DNA of 64,000 nucleotides from Nocardioides sp. Soil805 (GCF_001429625.1 NZ_LMSU01000001.1:811498-875497); one strand, 5' to 3'. Shown: positions 10,547 to 21,390, numbered from the stretch's first letter. Notes: generated from the sequence alone by a model not told the origin. Numbers and translations are program-made.

Positions 10547-11098
10547 TCAGCCCCAGCGGGAGGCCAGCTCGCGGATGACCCGCACGTTGCGGCTGGTCGA
10601 GACGCCGAGGCGCTTCTCGACGAAGTCGTTGGACAACCGGGCCAGGTGGTAGCTGTCGCGCTGATCCAGCAGCAGGTGGGCGCCGCGCCCGCGTACGACG
10701 AGTCGCTCGCCCTCCACCTCGACGGCCTCGATGTCGCGCACCTGCGCCGCGGTCGGCGCCTGCTTGAGCAGCGAGACGTACTGCATGCCCAGCCGGTCGT
10801 GGCCGTCCGCCAGCTCCTCGGCGTCGGCCGCGATCGCGGCGAGCTCGGGGAGGGTGAGCACCACCGTCGGCACCTCGAAGCCGCGGTCCGCGGCGAACGC
10901 CTCCTCGAGGTCGGCGGCGACCTTGGCCGGCGACCGACGGCTCGAGCCCAGTCGCACGTTGCCGGTGTTGATGTAGGTCTCGACGTCACGGGCGCCCGTC
11001 GACTCGACGGCCGCCCGGATGGCGTCCTGGGGGAACTTCCGGGTGGCGCCCAGGTTGATCGCTCGCAGGAACGCGACGTACGTCGGCATGGGCGCCAT
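10547..11098 (-). CDS. DUF1697 domain protein
   Basis: A 183-aa protein starting MAPMPTYVAFLRAINLGA, the hallmark N-terminus of DUF1697 proteins (YVAFLRGINVGG). INTGNVRL and the later VVRGRGAHLLL also fit. No biochemical role is established for the family. A second ATG at 11089 is possible. It is convergent with pncB (3-nt gap) and divergent from the amino-acid ABC operon. Confidence 0.88.
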   Translation of the reverse strand: MAPMPTYVAFLRAINLGATRKFPQDAIRAAVESTGARDVETYINTGNVRLGSSRRSPAKVAADLEEAFAADRGFEVPTVVLTLPELAAIAADAEELADGHDRLGMQYVSLLKQAPTAAQVRDIEAVEVEGERLVVRGRGAHLLLDQRDSYHLARLSNDFVEKRLGVSTSRNVRVIRELASRWG

Positions 11099-11155
11099 TG
11101 TGGTCGATCTCTCGCGTCGATGTGACGCAAGAGACGTTCTGGGGTCGAGCAGGTC

Positions 11156-11161
11156 TAGGGT
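11156..11161 (+). promoter_or_regulatory. -10 box TAGGGT for the amino-acid ABC operon
   Basis: TAGGGT followed by 7 nt and the ATG at 11169, with no ribosome-binding site. Likely leaderless promoter of the three-gene transporter operon. Confidence 0.6.
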
Positions 11162-11168
11162 GACGGTC

Positions 11169-11957
11169 ATGAACCTTCGAGCACTCGCCTCCGGAATCAG
11201 CGTCCTCGCCCTCGCCCTCGCGGCCGCGGGCTGCGCGAAGGACGACACCACCACGACCACCGAGTCAGGCATCTCCCTGGTCAAGGACGGCACCCTGACC
11301 ATCTGCACGCACCTGCCCTACGAGCCCTTCGAGTTCACCGAGGGTGGCGAGGTCGTCGGCTTCGACCCCGACGTGCTGAAGATCGCCGCCGACAACGAGG
11401 GGCTCGAGACCGAGGTCCTCGACGTCGCGTGGGAGACCATCACGACCGGTGAGGCCCTCAACACCGGCCAGTGCGACGTGGGCGCCGGCGCGATGACGAT
11501 CACCGACGAGCGTGAGGCCGTCATGGACTTCACCGACCCCTACTTCGAGGCCACCCAGGCCCTGATGACCAAGACCGGCTCGGGCATCGCCTCGCTCGAG
11601 GACCTCGCCGGCAAGACCGTCGCCGTCCAGGACGGGACGACCGGTGCCGACTACGTCCGCGAGAACGCCCCGGAGGACACCGAGATCATCTCGTTCGAGG
11701 ACTCCTCGCTGATGCAGCAGGCGGTCAAGACCGGCAAGGCCGACGCCGGCGTCAACGACAACGGCCTGCTCAACTACTTCGTGAGCCAGAACCCCGACGT
11801 CGAGGTGACCACCGAGTTCAAGACCGGTGAGAGCTACGGCTTCTCGGTCAAGAAGGGCGGCAACGACGACCTGCTCGCCGCCATCAACGACGGCATCGCG
11901 AGCGCCGACTACGACAAGGTCTACGAGGAGTGGTTCGGCACCGCTCCCACCGAGTGA
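11169..11957 (+). CDS. Polar amino-acid ABC transporter, substrate-binding lipoprotein
   Basis: A 262-aa periplasmic-binding-protein family 3 lipoprotein. The signal peptide ends in a lipobox (ALAAAGC), so it would be anchored outside the membrane. Family motifs are GGEVVGFDPDVLK and DVGAGAMTITDEREAVMDFTDP, typical of glutamine/polar amino-acid receptors. Permease and ATPase genes follow at 40-nt and overlapping spacing. The exact amino acid is unknown; a divergent lysG/lysE pair downstream hints at, but does not prove, basic amino acids. Confidence 0.92.
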   Translation: MNLRALASGISVLALALAAAGCAKDDTTTTTESGISLVKDGTLTICTHLPYEPFEFTEGGEVVGFDPDVLKIAADNEGLETEVLDVAWETITTGEALNTGQCDVGAGAMTITDEREAVMDFTDPYFEATQALMTKTGSGIASLEDLAGKTVAVQDGTTGADYVRENAPEDTEIISFEDSSLMQQAVKTGKADAGVNDNGLLNYFVSQNPDVEVTTEFKTGESYGFSVKKGGNDDLLAAINDGIASADYDKVYEEWFGTAPTE

Positions 11958-11996
11958 CCCGCCCCCTCTGACCCCCGACGAAGGTGATGTGAGCCC

Positions 11997-12788
11997 ATGG
12001 CGAGTCCCCGTCAGCGCGCTGCCCGGTGGCGCTACGTCCAGTACGCCGTGCTGGTGGCGGCCATCCTCGCCATCGCGTTCATCGCCGACTGGGGCCAGAT
12101 CCAGCGCGCGTTCTGGAACTGGGACCTGGTCAAGGAGCAGTTCCCCGACGTCCTGACGATCGCGCTGAAGAACACGATCATCTACACCGCGTGCGGCTTC
12201 ACGTTCGGCCTGGCGCTGGGGCTCGTGCTCGCCCTGATGCGCCTGTCGAGCGTGGGGCCCTACCGGTGGATCGCGACCGGGGTCATCGAGCTCTTCCGCG
12301 GGATCCCGGCCCTGGTCGTCTTCATCGCGCTCAGCGTGGGCTTCAGCCTGGCCTTCCCCGCCTACGAGATCCCGTTCGGCAACCTCGGCGTCGTCACCCT
12401 CGCCCTGGGACTGGTCGGCGGCGCCTACATGGCCGAGACGATCCGGGCCGGCATCCAGGCGGTGCCGAAGGGGCAGATGGAGGCGGCGCGGTCGCTGGGC
12501 ATGTCCCACTCCCGGGCGATGCTGAGCGTCGTGGTCCCCCAGGCGTTCCGGATCATCCTGCCGCCGCTGACCAACGAGCTGATCCTGCTGACCAAGGACT
12601 CGTCGCTGGTCTACATCCTGGGCCTGTCGCTCTCGGGCTACGAGCTCACCAAGTTCGGCAGGGAGGGCATGAACTCCGCGTCCAACCTGACCCCGATCGT
12701 CGTCATCGCCCTGTGCTACCTGCTCATCACGGTGCCGTTGTCGATCGTCGTACGCCGCATGGAGAGCCGCGCCGAGAGGGCCCGCTGA
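11997..12788 (+). CDS. Amino-acid ABC transporter permease
   Basis: A 263-aa inner-membrane subunit of the HisMQ/GlnP type with about 5-6 membrane helices. The EAA loop that docks the ATPase reads [27 protein letters not shown]. It starts [13 protein letters not shown]; a GGTGATGTGAG ribosome site lies upstream. The stop overlaps the ATPase start (TGATG). Confidence 0.93.
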   Translation: MASPRQRAARWRYVQYAVLVAAILAIAFIADWGQIQRAFWNWDLVKEQFPDVLTIALKNTIIYTACGFTFGLALGLVLALMRLSSVGPYRWIATGVIELFRGIPALVVFIALSVGFSLAFPAYEIPFGNLGVVTLALGLVGGAYMAETIRAGIQAVPKGQMEAARSLGMSHSRAMLSVVVPQAFRIILPPLTNELILLTKDSSLVYILGLSLSGYELTKFGREGMNSASNLTPIVVIALCYLLITVPLSIVVRRMESRAERAR

Positions 12789-13564
12789 TGACCACCGAGA
12801 GCACGACACCCCGCACCCCCGACGCCAGCCGCGCCGAGGCAGCCATCGACGTGCAGGACCTGCACAAGTACTTCGGCGACAACGAGGTGCTCAAGGGCAT
12901 CGACTTCCACGTCGCCAACGGTCAGGTCGTCTGCGTGATCGGCCCGTCCGGCTCGGGCAAGTCCACCCTGCTGCGTTGCGTCAACATGCTCGAGACCCCG
13001 ACGAGCGGCCGGATCTTCGTCGAGGGCGAGGAGATCACCCACCCCGACGCCGACGTCGACAAGCTGCGCGCCCGCATCGGCATCGTGTTCCAGAGCTTCA
13101 ACCTCTTCCCCCACATGAACGTGCTGCGCAACCTCACCATCGCGCAGGAGAAGGTCGCGGGCCGCAAGAAGGCCGAAGCCGTCGAGATCGCGCGCGCCAA
13201 CCTCGACAAGGTCGGCCTCGCGGAGAAGGAGACGGCCTACCCCGCCCACCTCTCCGGCGGCCAGCAGCAGCGGGTGGCCATCGCCCGGGCGCTGTCGATG
13301 CAGCCCGACCTGATGCTCTTCGACGAGCCCACCTCGGCGCTCGACCCCGAGCTGGTGGGCGACGTGCTCGCCGTCATGAAGGACCTCGCGTCCGAGGGCA
13401 TGACGATGATGGTCGTGACCCACGAGATGGGCTTCGCCCGCGAGGTCGGCGACAACCTGGTCTTCATGGACGGCGGCGTCATCGTCGAGGAGGGCGACCC
13501 CCGCACGGTGCTGGGCGACCCGCAGCACGAGCGCACCCAGGCCTTCCTCTCCAAGGTGCTCTGA
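12788..13564 (+). CDS. Amino-acid ABC transporter ATP-binding protein
   Basis: A 258-aa ATPase of the GlnQ type. The Walker A motif is GPSGSGKST, the Q-loop [10 protein letters not shown], the signature [15 protein letters not shown], Walker [15 protein letters not shown] and the switch histidine VVTHEMGFA. About 20 extra N-terminal residues precede the fold. It energises import by the two preceding genes, to which it is translationally coupled. Confidence 0.95.
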   Translation: MTTESTTPRTPDASRAEAAIDVQDLHKYFGDNEVLKGIDFHVANGQVVCVIGPSGSGKSTLLRCVNMLETPTSGRIFVEGEEITHPDADVDKLRARIGIVFQSFNLFPHMNVLRNLTIAQEKVAGRKKAEAVEIARANLDKVGLAEKETAYPAHLSGGQQQRVAIARALSMQPDLMLFDEPTSALDPELVGDVLAVMKDLASEGMTMMVVTHEMGFAREVGDNLVFMDGGVIVEEGDPRTVLGDPQHERTQAFLSKVL

Positions 13565-13582
13565 CCACCCGGTCACAGCGTC

Positions 13583-14494
13583 TCAGCTCAGCCAGCCACG
13601 CGCCGCGCCGGTGATGGCGCTCGTCAGGTCGGCCATCAACGGCGACTCGAGGCGCCAGTGCTGCCAGAAGAGCGGCACGTCGGTGTGCCGACCGGGCACG
13701 ATCTCGACCAGCCGACCGGCGTCGAGGTCGGCCCGGACCTGGACCTCGGGGATCATCCCCCACCCCATCCCCCGGCGTACGGCGTTGTCGAACTCCCCCA
13801 CCGACGGGATCCAGGTGACCGGCGGCGTGAGGTGGCGACGGGTCACCTTGCGCAGGAAGTCGTGCTGCTGGGTGTCGTTGCGGTCGAAGGCGATGAGCGG
13901 CACCCGCCCCAGCGCGGCCGCGGAGGCCCCGTCCGGGAGGTGCGCCGCGACCCAGGCCGGGGTGGCCACCGCGCGGTAGCGCATGGACCCCAGCCGTACG
14001 ACGCGACAGCCGGGCACCGGACGCGGATCGGAGGTGACCGCGGCCATCACGTCCCCGCGACGCAGCCGCTCGGTGGTGCGGGACTGGTCCTCGCGGACGA
14101 TCTCGAAGGTGACCCGGTGGGCGGACTGCACCTCGACGAGGGCGTCGACGAGCCAGGTGTAGAGCGCGTCGGCGTTGACCGCGATCGGCACCGCGGCGAA
14201 GGGATCGTCCTCCCCGGGGTCCTCGCCCTCGAGGAGCTCGGCCACCGCCTCGCGCTCCAGCAGCTCGGTCTGGGCGGCCAGCCGGACCAGCACGTGACCG
14301 GCCTCGGTGGCCTCCAGCGGCTTGACCCGGTGCACCAGCACCCGGCCCACGTGGGTCTCCAGTGCCTTGATCCGCTGGCTCACCGCGGAGGGGGTGACGT
14401 GCAGCTCCCGGGCCGTGGCCTCGAAGGTGCCGAGCCGGACGGCGGTCGCCAGCGTGCGCAGCGACACGGGGTCGATCTGAGTGACGTCTTTCAT
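13583..14494 (-). CDS. lysG: LysR-family regulator of the LysG/ArgP type
   Basis: A 303-aa LysR-type regulator. The N-terminal winged helix is RTLATAVRLGTFEATARELHVTPSAVSQRIKALE, followed by a substrate-binding effector domain. Residue pattern and divergence from a LysE exporter match the LysG/LysE pair of Corynebacterium, where lysine or arginine turns on the exporter. The 72-bp space between the genes is AT-rich and would hold the operator. Confidence 0.9.
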   Translation of the reverse strand: MKDVTQIDPVSLRTLATAVRLGTFEATARELHVTPSAVSQRIKALETHVGRVLVHRVKPLEATEAGHVLVRLAAQTELLEREAVAELLEGEDPGEDDPFAAVPIAVNADALYTWLVDALVEVQSAHRVTFEIVREDQSRTTERLRRGDVMAAVTSDPRPVPGCRVVRLGSMRYRAVATPAWVAAHLPDGASAAALGRVPLIAFDRNDTQQHDFLRKVTRRHLTPPVTWIPSVGEFDNAVRRGMGWGMIPEVQVRADLDAGRLVEIVPGRHTDVPLFWQHWRLESPLMADLTSAITGAARGWLS

Positions 14495-14553
14495 ACTTAG
14501 AGAGTCTCATGATTCCTCAGAATACTTCGCTGGATTGAAGCCTGCTTCCGACC

Positions 14554-14559
14554 TAGCGT
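14554..14559 (+). promoter_or_regulatory. -10 box TAGCGT for lysE
   Basis: TAGCGT then 7 nt to the ATG at 14567. The AT-rich LysG-binding region lies directly upstream (about 14495-14550). Confidence 0.55.
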
Positions 14560-14566
14560 TCTACAC

Positions 14567-15166
14567 ATGTTGAGCATCTTCCTCACCGGTGTCCTGACCG
14601 GTCTCGCCCTGATCGTCGCCGTCGGCGCCCAGAACGCCTTCGTCCTGCGTCAGGGCATCCGTGGCGAGCACGTGCTGCCCGTGATCGCGGTGTGCATGCT
14701 CTCCGACATCGTGGCGATCACGGCCGGCGTCGCGGGCTTCGGCCTCGTCCTGGAGCGCTGGCCCGCCGTGCTGCCGGTCGCGCAGATCGGCGGCGGGCTC
14801 TACCTGCTGGCCTTCGGCGTGCAGTCGGCGATGCGCGCGTGGCGTCCCGTGGCGCTCGACGCCGAGGGCGGCACGACCATGTCCGTACGCCGCGCGATGC
14901 TGCTCACCCTCGCCCTGACGTGGCTCAACCCGCACTTCTACCTCGACGCGATCGTGATGCTCGGGACCGTGGCCAACAGCTTCGACGACCACCGCTGGTG
15001 GTTCTGCGCGGGCGCCGTCGTGTCCAGCCTGATCTGGTTCCCCACGCTCGGCTTCGGTGCGCGCGCCCTGCGTGGCGTCTTCGCCCGGCCGTCGGCCTGG
15101 CGGGTGCTCGACTCCGGCATCGCCGTGGTCATGGGTGCCCTGGGCGTGGGCCTACTGGTGCACTGA
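14567..15166 (+). CDS. lysE: LysE-family amino-acid exporter
   Basis: A 199-aa membrane protein with about 6 hydrophobic helices. Family motifs are IVAVGAQNAFVLRQGIRGEHVLP near the N-terminus and TWLNPHFYLDAIVMLG in the middle. It exports lysine/arginine in characterised members. Control by the divergent LysG-type regulator is inferred from arrangement. Confidence 0.93.
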   Translation: MLSIFLTGVLTGLALIVAVGAQNAFVLRQGIRGEHVLPVIAVCMLSDIVAITAGVAGFGLVLERWPAVLPVAQIGGGLYLLAFGVQSAMRAWRPVALDAEGGTTMSVRRAMLLTLALTWLNPHFYLDAIVMLGTVANSFDDHRWWFCAGAVVSSLIWFPTLGFGARALRGVFARPSAWRVLDSGIAVVMGALGVGLLVH

Positions 15167-15267
15167 GCCGCCGCGGTCGTCGAGGTCGCCGCGCTCGCCG
15201 CGGCGACGTCACCCGGCGTGCACGACCTCGCCACCTGCCGGACAGCCGCGTGGGCTCGACTCGATCC

Positions 15268-16116
15268 ATGACATCTCGGATCCTCAGCTCCCTGCTCGTC
15301 CCGGCCGTCCTGGCCGCCGGCCTCGCCCTCGTGGGTCCGACGGCGGCCACCGCCGCACCGGCGGACGACACGGGGACGACGCCCCTCGCGCAGGCGCACG
15401 CCCACAACGACTACGAGCACGAGCGTCCGCTGCTCGACGCCCTCGACCACGGGTTCACCTCGGTCGAGGCCGACGTCTGGCTCGTCGACGGCGAGCTGCT
15501 GGTGGCCCACGACCTTGCCGACGTCGACCCGGAACGCACGCTGGAGTCGCTCTACCTCGAGCCGCTGGCCAAGATCGCGGCCGACCACGGCGGCTCCGTC
15601 CACCCGGACTGGGACGGCACCTTCCAGCTCCTGATCGACGTCAAGAGCGCCGCCCGCCCGACGTACGACGCCGTCCACGCCGCGCTCGCCGCCCACGACG
15701 ACACCATCACCCGCTACCAGCACGGGAAGGTCAAGCAGCGTGCCGTGGACGCCGTCATCAGCGGCAACCGCGACCTCGCGTTCATGCAGTCGCAGAAGAA
15801 GCGCTTCGCGGGGTACGACGGCCGGCTGGGCGACCTCGGGTCGGGGCTGGAGGCGACCCTCATGCCCCTGGTGAGCGACAACTGGACCAAGCACTTCACC
15901 TGGCAGGGCGTGGGCCCGATGCCGGCCGACGAGCGGGCGAAGCTCGACGACATCGTGGCCCGGGCGCACGCCGCGGGCCACCGGGTGCGCTTCTGGGCGA
16001 CGCCCGACGCCGCGCTGCCGAACCGGGAGGCGGTCTGGCAGGTGCTCCGCGAGGCCGGCGTGGACCACGTCAACACCGACGACCTCGCGGGGCTTCAGGC
16101 GTTCCTGTCCTCCTGA
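15268..16116 (+). CDS. Secreted GDPD/PI-PLC-like phosphodiesterase
   Basis: A 282-aa protein with a signal peptide (MTSRILSSLLVPAVLAAG, cleavage near ATAAPAD). The mature N-terminus HAHNDYEHERPLLDALDHGFTSVEADVWL carries the His and Glu/Asp residues of the glycerophosphodiester phosphodiesterase-like TIM barrel. The C-terminal VRFWATPD and VDHVNTDDLAGL also fit. Lipid-derived phosphodiesters are likely substrates. The ATG at 15268 is the only start giving a signal peptide. Its last 22 nt overlap the convergent gene. Confidence 0.87.
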   Translation: MTSRILSSLLVPAVLAAGLALVGPTAATAAPADDTGTTPLAQAHAHNDYEHERPLLDALDHGFTSVEADVWLVDGELLVAHDLADVDPERTLESLYLEPLAKIAADHGGSVHPDWDGTFQLLIDVKSAARPTYDAVHAALAAHDDTITRYQHGKVKQRAVDAVISGNRDLAFMQSQKKRFAGYDGRLGDLGSGLEATLMPLVSDNWTKHFTWQGVGPMPADERAKLDDIVARAHAAGHRVRFWATPDAALPNREAVWQVLREAGVDHVNTDDLAGLQAFLSS

Positions 16117-16895
16117 GCGAAGGCGAGGCCGCGCTCGTCGAGCGCGTCGCGCAGCCGGCCGATCGCCAGCGGCCCGACCCCGTGGAGGGCGGCGAGCTCC
16201 GCCTCGGTCCGTCCGGCCACCTGCTCCAGCGTGGTGAGCCCCTCCGCCCGCAGGGCGCGGGTGGCGGGCGCACCGATCCTCGGCAGTGGGGTGCCGGTGG
16301 GCCGGGGCGCACGCTCGCGCGGCGTCGCCAGCCCGGCGTCGACGACCGCCTGGCCCCGTGGCGACAACAGGTAGCCGATGTCGAGGGACTCCGTCAGCCC
16401 CAGCTCCTTGAGCTTGCGGACGTCCTTCTTGAAGTCGGCCGTCTCTCGACCCACGCGGGCGGCGAGGTCGGGGGCCCGGACGGTCGGGTTGAGGTCGATG
16501 AGGTCCAGGGTCTCGCGGGTCCACACGCCGTACGACGACGCCTGGTCCAGGCGGTCGAGCCGGGCGTTGATCTCCTCGATCTCCCCGGCGTCCGGGACCG
16601 ACTCCCGCAGCGCCTCACGCGGGTCCGGGCCGGCCCACACCAGGCCGATGCGCCAGGCCGGCTCGTCGGCCCGGGCGGCGAGCGCCCGGCGCAGCGCCGC
16701 CAAAGAGGGGGCTCCCGCGCGCCGAGCGTCCTCGGCGGTGATCCTGCCCGCCCGCTCGACCGACGTCACCTCCAGCACGCCGACCGCGGTGCGCATCCGG
16801 GTCCCGACCACGACGCGCGGCCGTGCCCACCGGCGGAACGCGAGGTCGACGGTGCCTGCCTTGATCGCCGCCAGCTCGGCGGGCCGGATCATCAT
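16095..16895 (-). CDS. Unknown protein with C-terminal helix-hairpin-helix
   Basis: A 266-aa protein. Residues 1-115 (IRPAELAAIKAGTVDLAFRRW, TRMRTAVGVLEVTSV) resemble an ASCH/PUA-like RNA-binding barrel. The middle is helical and possibly wing-helix-like (NPTVRAPDLAARVGRETADFKKDVRKL). Residues 215-260 (IGAPATRALRAEGLTTLEQVAG, LHGVGPLAIGRLRDAL) form a helix-hairpin-helix as in RNA polymerase alpha C-terminal-like domains. A nucleic-acid-binding role is inferred; the family is not firmly recognised. Confidence 0.75.
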   Translation of the reverse strand: MMIRPAELAAIKAGTVDLAFRRWARPRVVVGTRMRTAVGVLEVTSVERAGRITAEDARRAGAPSLAALRRALAARADEPAWRIGLVWAGPDPREALRESVPDAGEIEEINARLDRLDQASSYGVWTRETLDLIDLNPTVRAPDLAARVGRETADFKKDVRKLKELGLTESLDIGYLLSPRGQAVVDAGLATPRERAPRPTGTPLPRIGAPATRALRAEGLTTLEQVAGRTEAELAALHGVGPLAIGRLRDALDERGLAFAQEDRNA

Positions 16896-16907
16896 GGTCA
16901 GAGCCTG

Positions 16908-17150
16908 TCAGTCGACGCGGAGGATGTCTCCCGGCTGGCACTCGAGGACTCGGCAGATTCGGGTCAGCGTGGAGAAGCGCACTGCCTTGGCGCGGCCGTT
17001 CTTGAGGACGCTGAGGTTGACCACGGTGACGCCGACCCGGTCGGCGAGCTCGGTCAGGGTCATCCCCCGGTCCGCGAGCACCTCGTCGAGGTGCACCGAG
17101 ACGCCGTGCGGATCCTCGGGCTCGGGGGCCGCGTTCGCGCGTCGTGCCAT
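16908..17150 (-). CDS. Small Xre-family HTH regulator
   Basis: An 80-aa Cro/CI-type DNA-binding protein. The helix-turn-helix is LTELADRVGVTVVNLSVLKNGRAKAVRFSTLTRIC, followed by the LECQPGDILRV tail typical of the YozG-like group. It directly follows the DUF2975 membrane gene, overlapping by 1 nt at 17150. DUF2975/Xre pairs are common and probably autoregulate; a cluster of TATCGA half-sites lies upstream of the pair. Confidence 0.9.
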   Translation of the reverse strand: MARRANAAPEPEDPHGVSVHLDEVLADRGMTLTELADRVGVTVVNLSVLKNGRAKAVRFSTLTRICRVLECQPGDILRVD

Positions 17151-17791
17151 CAGATCATGGCCTCGACATCGCGTCGCATGCCCGCGGCCTCGCCCATCAC
17201 GCGTGCCAGCGCCAGCAGGGCGATGCCGACGAGGACGGGAAGCCACGGGACCGTCGCGGTGAGCACCAGCGCGCTGTCGGTCATCCGGTTGAGCAGCGCC
17301 GCATTGATCCACCCCGAGAGCACGAAGTCGAGCGCCGCCCAGGCGATCACGATCCTGCCCAGGGTCGTCAGCGCGCCGGGCACCTGGTCGGCGAAGACCC
17401 CGTCCCGACGGGCCCGACGCAGGAATCGCCAGAACATCGCGAAGAACAGAACAGGTCCGCCGACCCACACGACCAGCCCCGCGCCGGCGAGCGCCCGAGT
17501 CACGCCATCGGGGTCCGGGTCGCAGACCTGCACCTCCTCGACCCTCCATGCGACGCCGTCGCGGAGCCCGACGGGGCCGGTGGCACCGCCCTCGACCTGC
17601 CGGAAGGCGGGCTCGTCACCCGAGCCCGACGCGCACACCTCGGCATCGAGACCCGGGACCGAGCCGCTGCCGAACACCACTCCGACGACCACGGCGCAGG
17701 CCAGGACCGCCATCACGGCGACGATCAGCCCGACCAGGATCTCGAGCAAGCGGAGCGGATCTGTGCTGCGCTGGGTCCCGGTACCGGTCAT
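17150..17791 (-). CDS. DUF2975 membrane protein
   Basis: A 213-aa protein with four predicted membrane helices (near residues 14-40, 108-125, 150-170 and 180-200) and an extracytoplasmic loop containing two cysteines (AEVCASG, VQVCDPD). The DUF2975 family usually pairs with a small Xre regulator, as here. The ATG at 17791 has a GGGGGA ribosome site 5 nt upstream; an in-frame ATG at 17803 is the alternative. Function unknown. Confidence 0.82.
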   Translation of the reverse strand: MTGTGTQRSTDPLRLLEILVGLIVAVMAVLACAVVVGVVFGSGSVPGLDAEVCASGSGDEPAFRQVEGGATGPVGLRDGVAWRVEEVQVCDPDPDGVTRALAGAGLVVWVGGPVLFFAMFWRFLRRARRDGVFADQVPGALTTLGRIVIAWAALDFVLSGWINAALLNRMTDSALVLTATVPWLPVLVGIALLALARVMGEAAGMRRDVEAMI

Positions 17792-17799
17792 GGAGTCCC

Positions 17800-17865
17800 C
17801 CATATCGATCTTCGATGTTATCGAGTGACGATATGCCATCGTTTCTCGATACGTCAACCTCTTCC
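17800..17865. promoter_or_regulatory. Cluster of TATCGA/TCGATA half-sites
   Basis: The AT-rich gap upstream of the DUF2975-Xre pair has several overlapping inverted half-sites (ATATCG, TCGATA, TATCGA) at roughly helical spacing. It is a candidate autoregulatory operator for the Xre protein. No binding data exist. Confidence 0.4.
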
Positions 17866-17896
17866 CATCCGCGTAGCACGCCTTCGGGCCCCCTCG

Positions 17897-17902
17897 TAGG
17901 GT
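17897..17902 (+). promoter_or_regulatory. -10 box TAGGGT, leaderless start
   Basis: TAGGGT, 7 nt, then the ATG at 17910. Confidence 0.55.
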
Positions 17903-17909
17903 CGAGGAC

Positions 17910-18797
17910 ATGACTCCCCTGCGCGCGCGGCTGGGCCGCGAGATCTTCCGGCGCGTCGCCGGGCCGGACGGTCCCCGCGCCCGCGACCGCATCCACGGCA
18001 CTCCTGGGCCGCGCTGGTTCGACGCCGACTCCGAGATCGTGCGGGTCCACGCGGACGCCTCGATGTTCATCGGCGGGATCCGCGCGATCCTCCTGCAGAC
18101 CATGCACCCGGCCGCGATGCAGGCCGTGGCGGACCACTCGGGCTACCGCGGCGACATGTGGGGACGGCTGGCGCGCACCAGCCAGTTCCTGGCCGTCACC
18201 ACCTTCGGCACGATCGACCACGCAGAGCAGGCGATCCGCGCGGTCCGCGCCATCCATGAGCGGGTGACGGGCACGATGCCGGACGGCACGCCGTACGCCG
18301 CGTCCGACCCGCACCTGCTGGCCTGGGTCCACGCCGCGGAGGTCGACAGCTTCCTGCTCGCCCACCAGGTGTACGGCGCGCGGCCGCTCGACGAGGCCGG
18401 GTGCGACGCCTACGTCGCCCAGGCCGCGCTGGTGGCCGGCAGGCTCGGCGTGATCGACCCGCCCACCACGGTGGCCGAGCTGCGGACGGTGCTCGAGGAC
18501 TTCCGCCCGGAGCTGCGCGCCACCGACGAGGCCCGCGCCGCGGTGCGGTTCCTCGTCCTGCACCCGGACCTGCCGGTCGCCGCCCGCCCGGCGTATGCCG
18601 TGCTCATGGCCGCCGGCATCGCCCTGATGCCGCGCTGGACCCGCCGCCCGCTGCGCCTGCCCTGGCTGCCGGTCTCGGAGCGCACGGTCGTCAAGGCACT
18701 CGGTACCCTGGCCACCGGCACCATCCGCTGGGCGATGTCCTCGGGGGTCGACGAGGCACACGAGCTGCGCGCCTCCGCGGCGCCCGCGCCCGCCTGA
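17910..18797 (+). CDS. MpaB-like oxygenase (DUF2236)
   Basis: A 295-aa protein of the DUF2236 / ER-bound oxygenase MpaB family, related to latex-clearing haem oxygenases. Conserved segments are the QTMHPAAMQAVADHSGYRGDMWGRLARTSQF core and DPHLLAWVHAAEVDSFLLAHQVYG, whose histidines are candidate haem ligands. Substrate unknown. It is divergent from the DUF2975-Xre pair and close to a GNAT gene downstream. Confidence 0.87.
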   Translation: MTPLRARLGREIFRRVAGPDGPRARDRIHGTPGPRWFDADSEIVRVHADASMFIGGIRAILLQTMHPAAMQAVADHSGYRGDMWGRLARTSQFLAVTTFGTIDHAEQAIRAVRAIHERVTGTMPDGTPYAASDPHLLAWVHAAEVDSFLLAHQVYGARPLDEAGCDAYVAQAALVAGRLGVIDPPTTVAELRTVLEDFRPELRATDEARAAVRFLVLHPDLPVAARPAYAVLMAAGIALMPRWTRRPLRLPWLPVSERTVVKALGTLATGTIRWAMSSGVDEAHELRASAAPAPA

Positions 18798-18878
18798 GGG
18801 GCCGCCCGCCTCTCACCGGATGGCTGAGGCCCCGGAACCCGGTTGCCGACCAGTGGCAGACCTGTGACGCTCTGGGCC

Positions 18879-19481
18879 ATGCAGAGGAGTCCTTGGCCGG
18901 TGCGGCTGGACGGCCTGGTGTTCCGCGAGGCCGTGGAGCCAGACGTCCCGGTGCTGCAGTCCTTCCGGAACGACCCCGGGGTGAACCACTTCATGGTGCG
19001 GACCCACGTCGACCCCGACGACCTCCGGCGTGAATGGCTCGCGGTGCCCCACAGCCCGACCGACTACTCGTGTGTGGTCGAACGCGACGGTCAGGTCGTG
19101 GCCATGGGGTTCCTCGACATCGTCGATGGATCCGGCCAACCGGGCCACCCGACCGGGACGGACGGTGTCATCGGCTACGTCGTCGACCCCCGGGCTGCGG
19201 GGCAGGGCATCGGGACCGCCACGGCCCGAGCCCTCGTGCGAGCGGCCTTCGACAGGCTCGGCCTGCGTCGGGTGACGGCCGCCGCGAACGCCGACAACGT
19301 CGCCTCCGTGCGCGTGCTCGAGCGCGCCGGCATGCGCCGGGAACGCCTCTCGCTCAAGGCGTTGTGGCACCAGGAGCTCGGGTGGTTGGACGAGGTGGAG
19401 TACGCGCTCCTCGACGAGGAGTGGGACGCGCGCGGTCCCGACACGTCGCGGGCGCCTGACGTCCGGACGCGCGCGACCTGA
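18879..19481 (+). CDS. GNAT-family N-acetyltransferase (RimJ-like)
   Basis: About 200 aa. The fold begins VRLDGLVFREAVEPDVPVLQ, and the acetyl-CoA-binding motif A is GYVVDPRAAGQGIGTATARALVRAAF (R/QxxGxG/A). The VTAAANADNVASVRVLERAGMRRE segment is typical of RimJ/RimL-type enzymes. The ATG at 18879 is used; a GTG at 18864 and an ATG at 18843 are in frame. No clear ribosome site decides among them. Substrate unknown. Confidence 0.87.
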   Translation: MQRSPWPVRLDGLVFREAVEPDVPVLQSFRNDPGVNHFMVRTHVDPDDLRREWLAVPHSPTDYSCVVERDGQVVAMGFLDIVDGSGQPGHPTGTDGVIGYVVDPRAAGQGIGTATARALVRAAFDRLGLRRVTAAANADNVASVRVLERAGMRRERLSLKALWHQELGWLDEVEYALLDEEWDARGPDTSRAPDVRTRAT

Positions 19482-19537
19482 GTACTGCCTGCCTAGATCC
19501 GAGCCGGCGGAGCGGGGTGGCGGCGTCGTACCTGCGA

Positions 19538-21308
<1,771 letters not shown>

Positions 21309-21390
21309 TTTCGAGACGGGTCGCTCGCGCGCTGGCGCGCTCGAGCCGAGCCCTCCTCAATCTCCCGCCGCTCACCAGGGTTTCGCGAGC

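Noticed and set aside
14692..17828. Very long open frames overlapping lysE and downstream genes
   Set aside because: They run out of frame through lysE, the GDPD-like gene and the HhH gene. The composition is that of GC-driven shadow frames.
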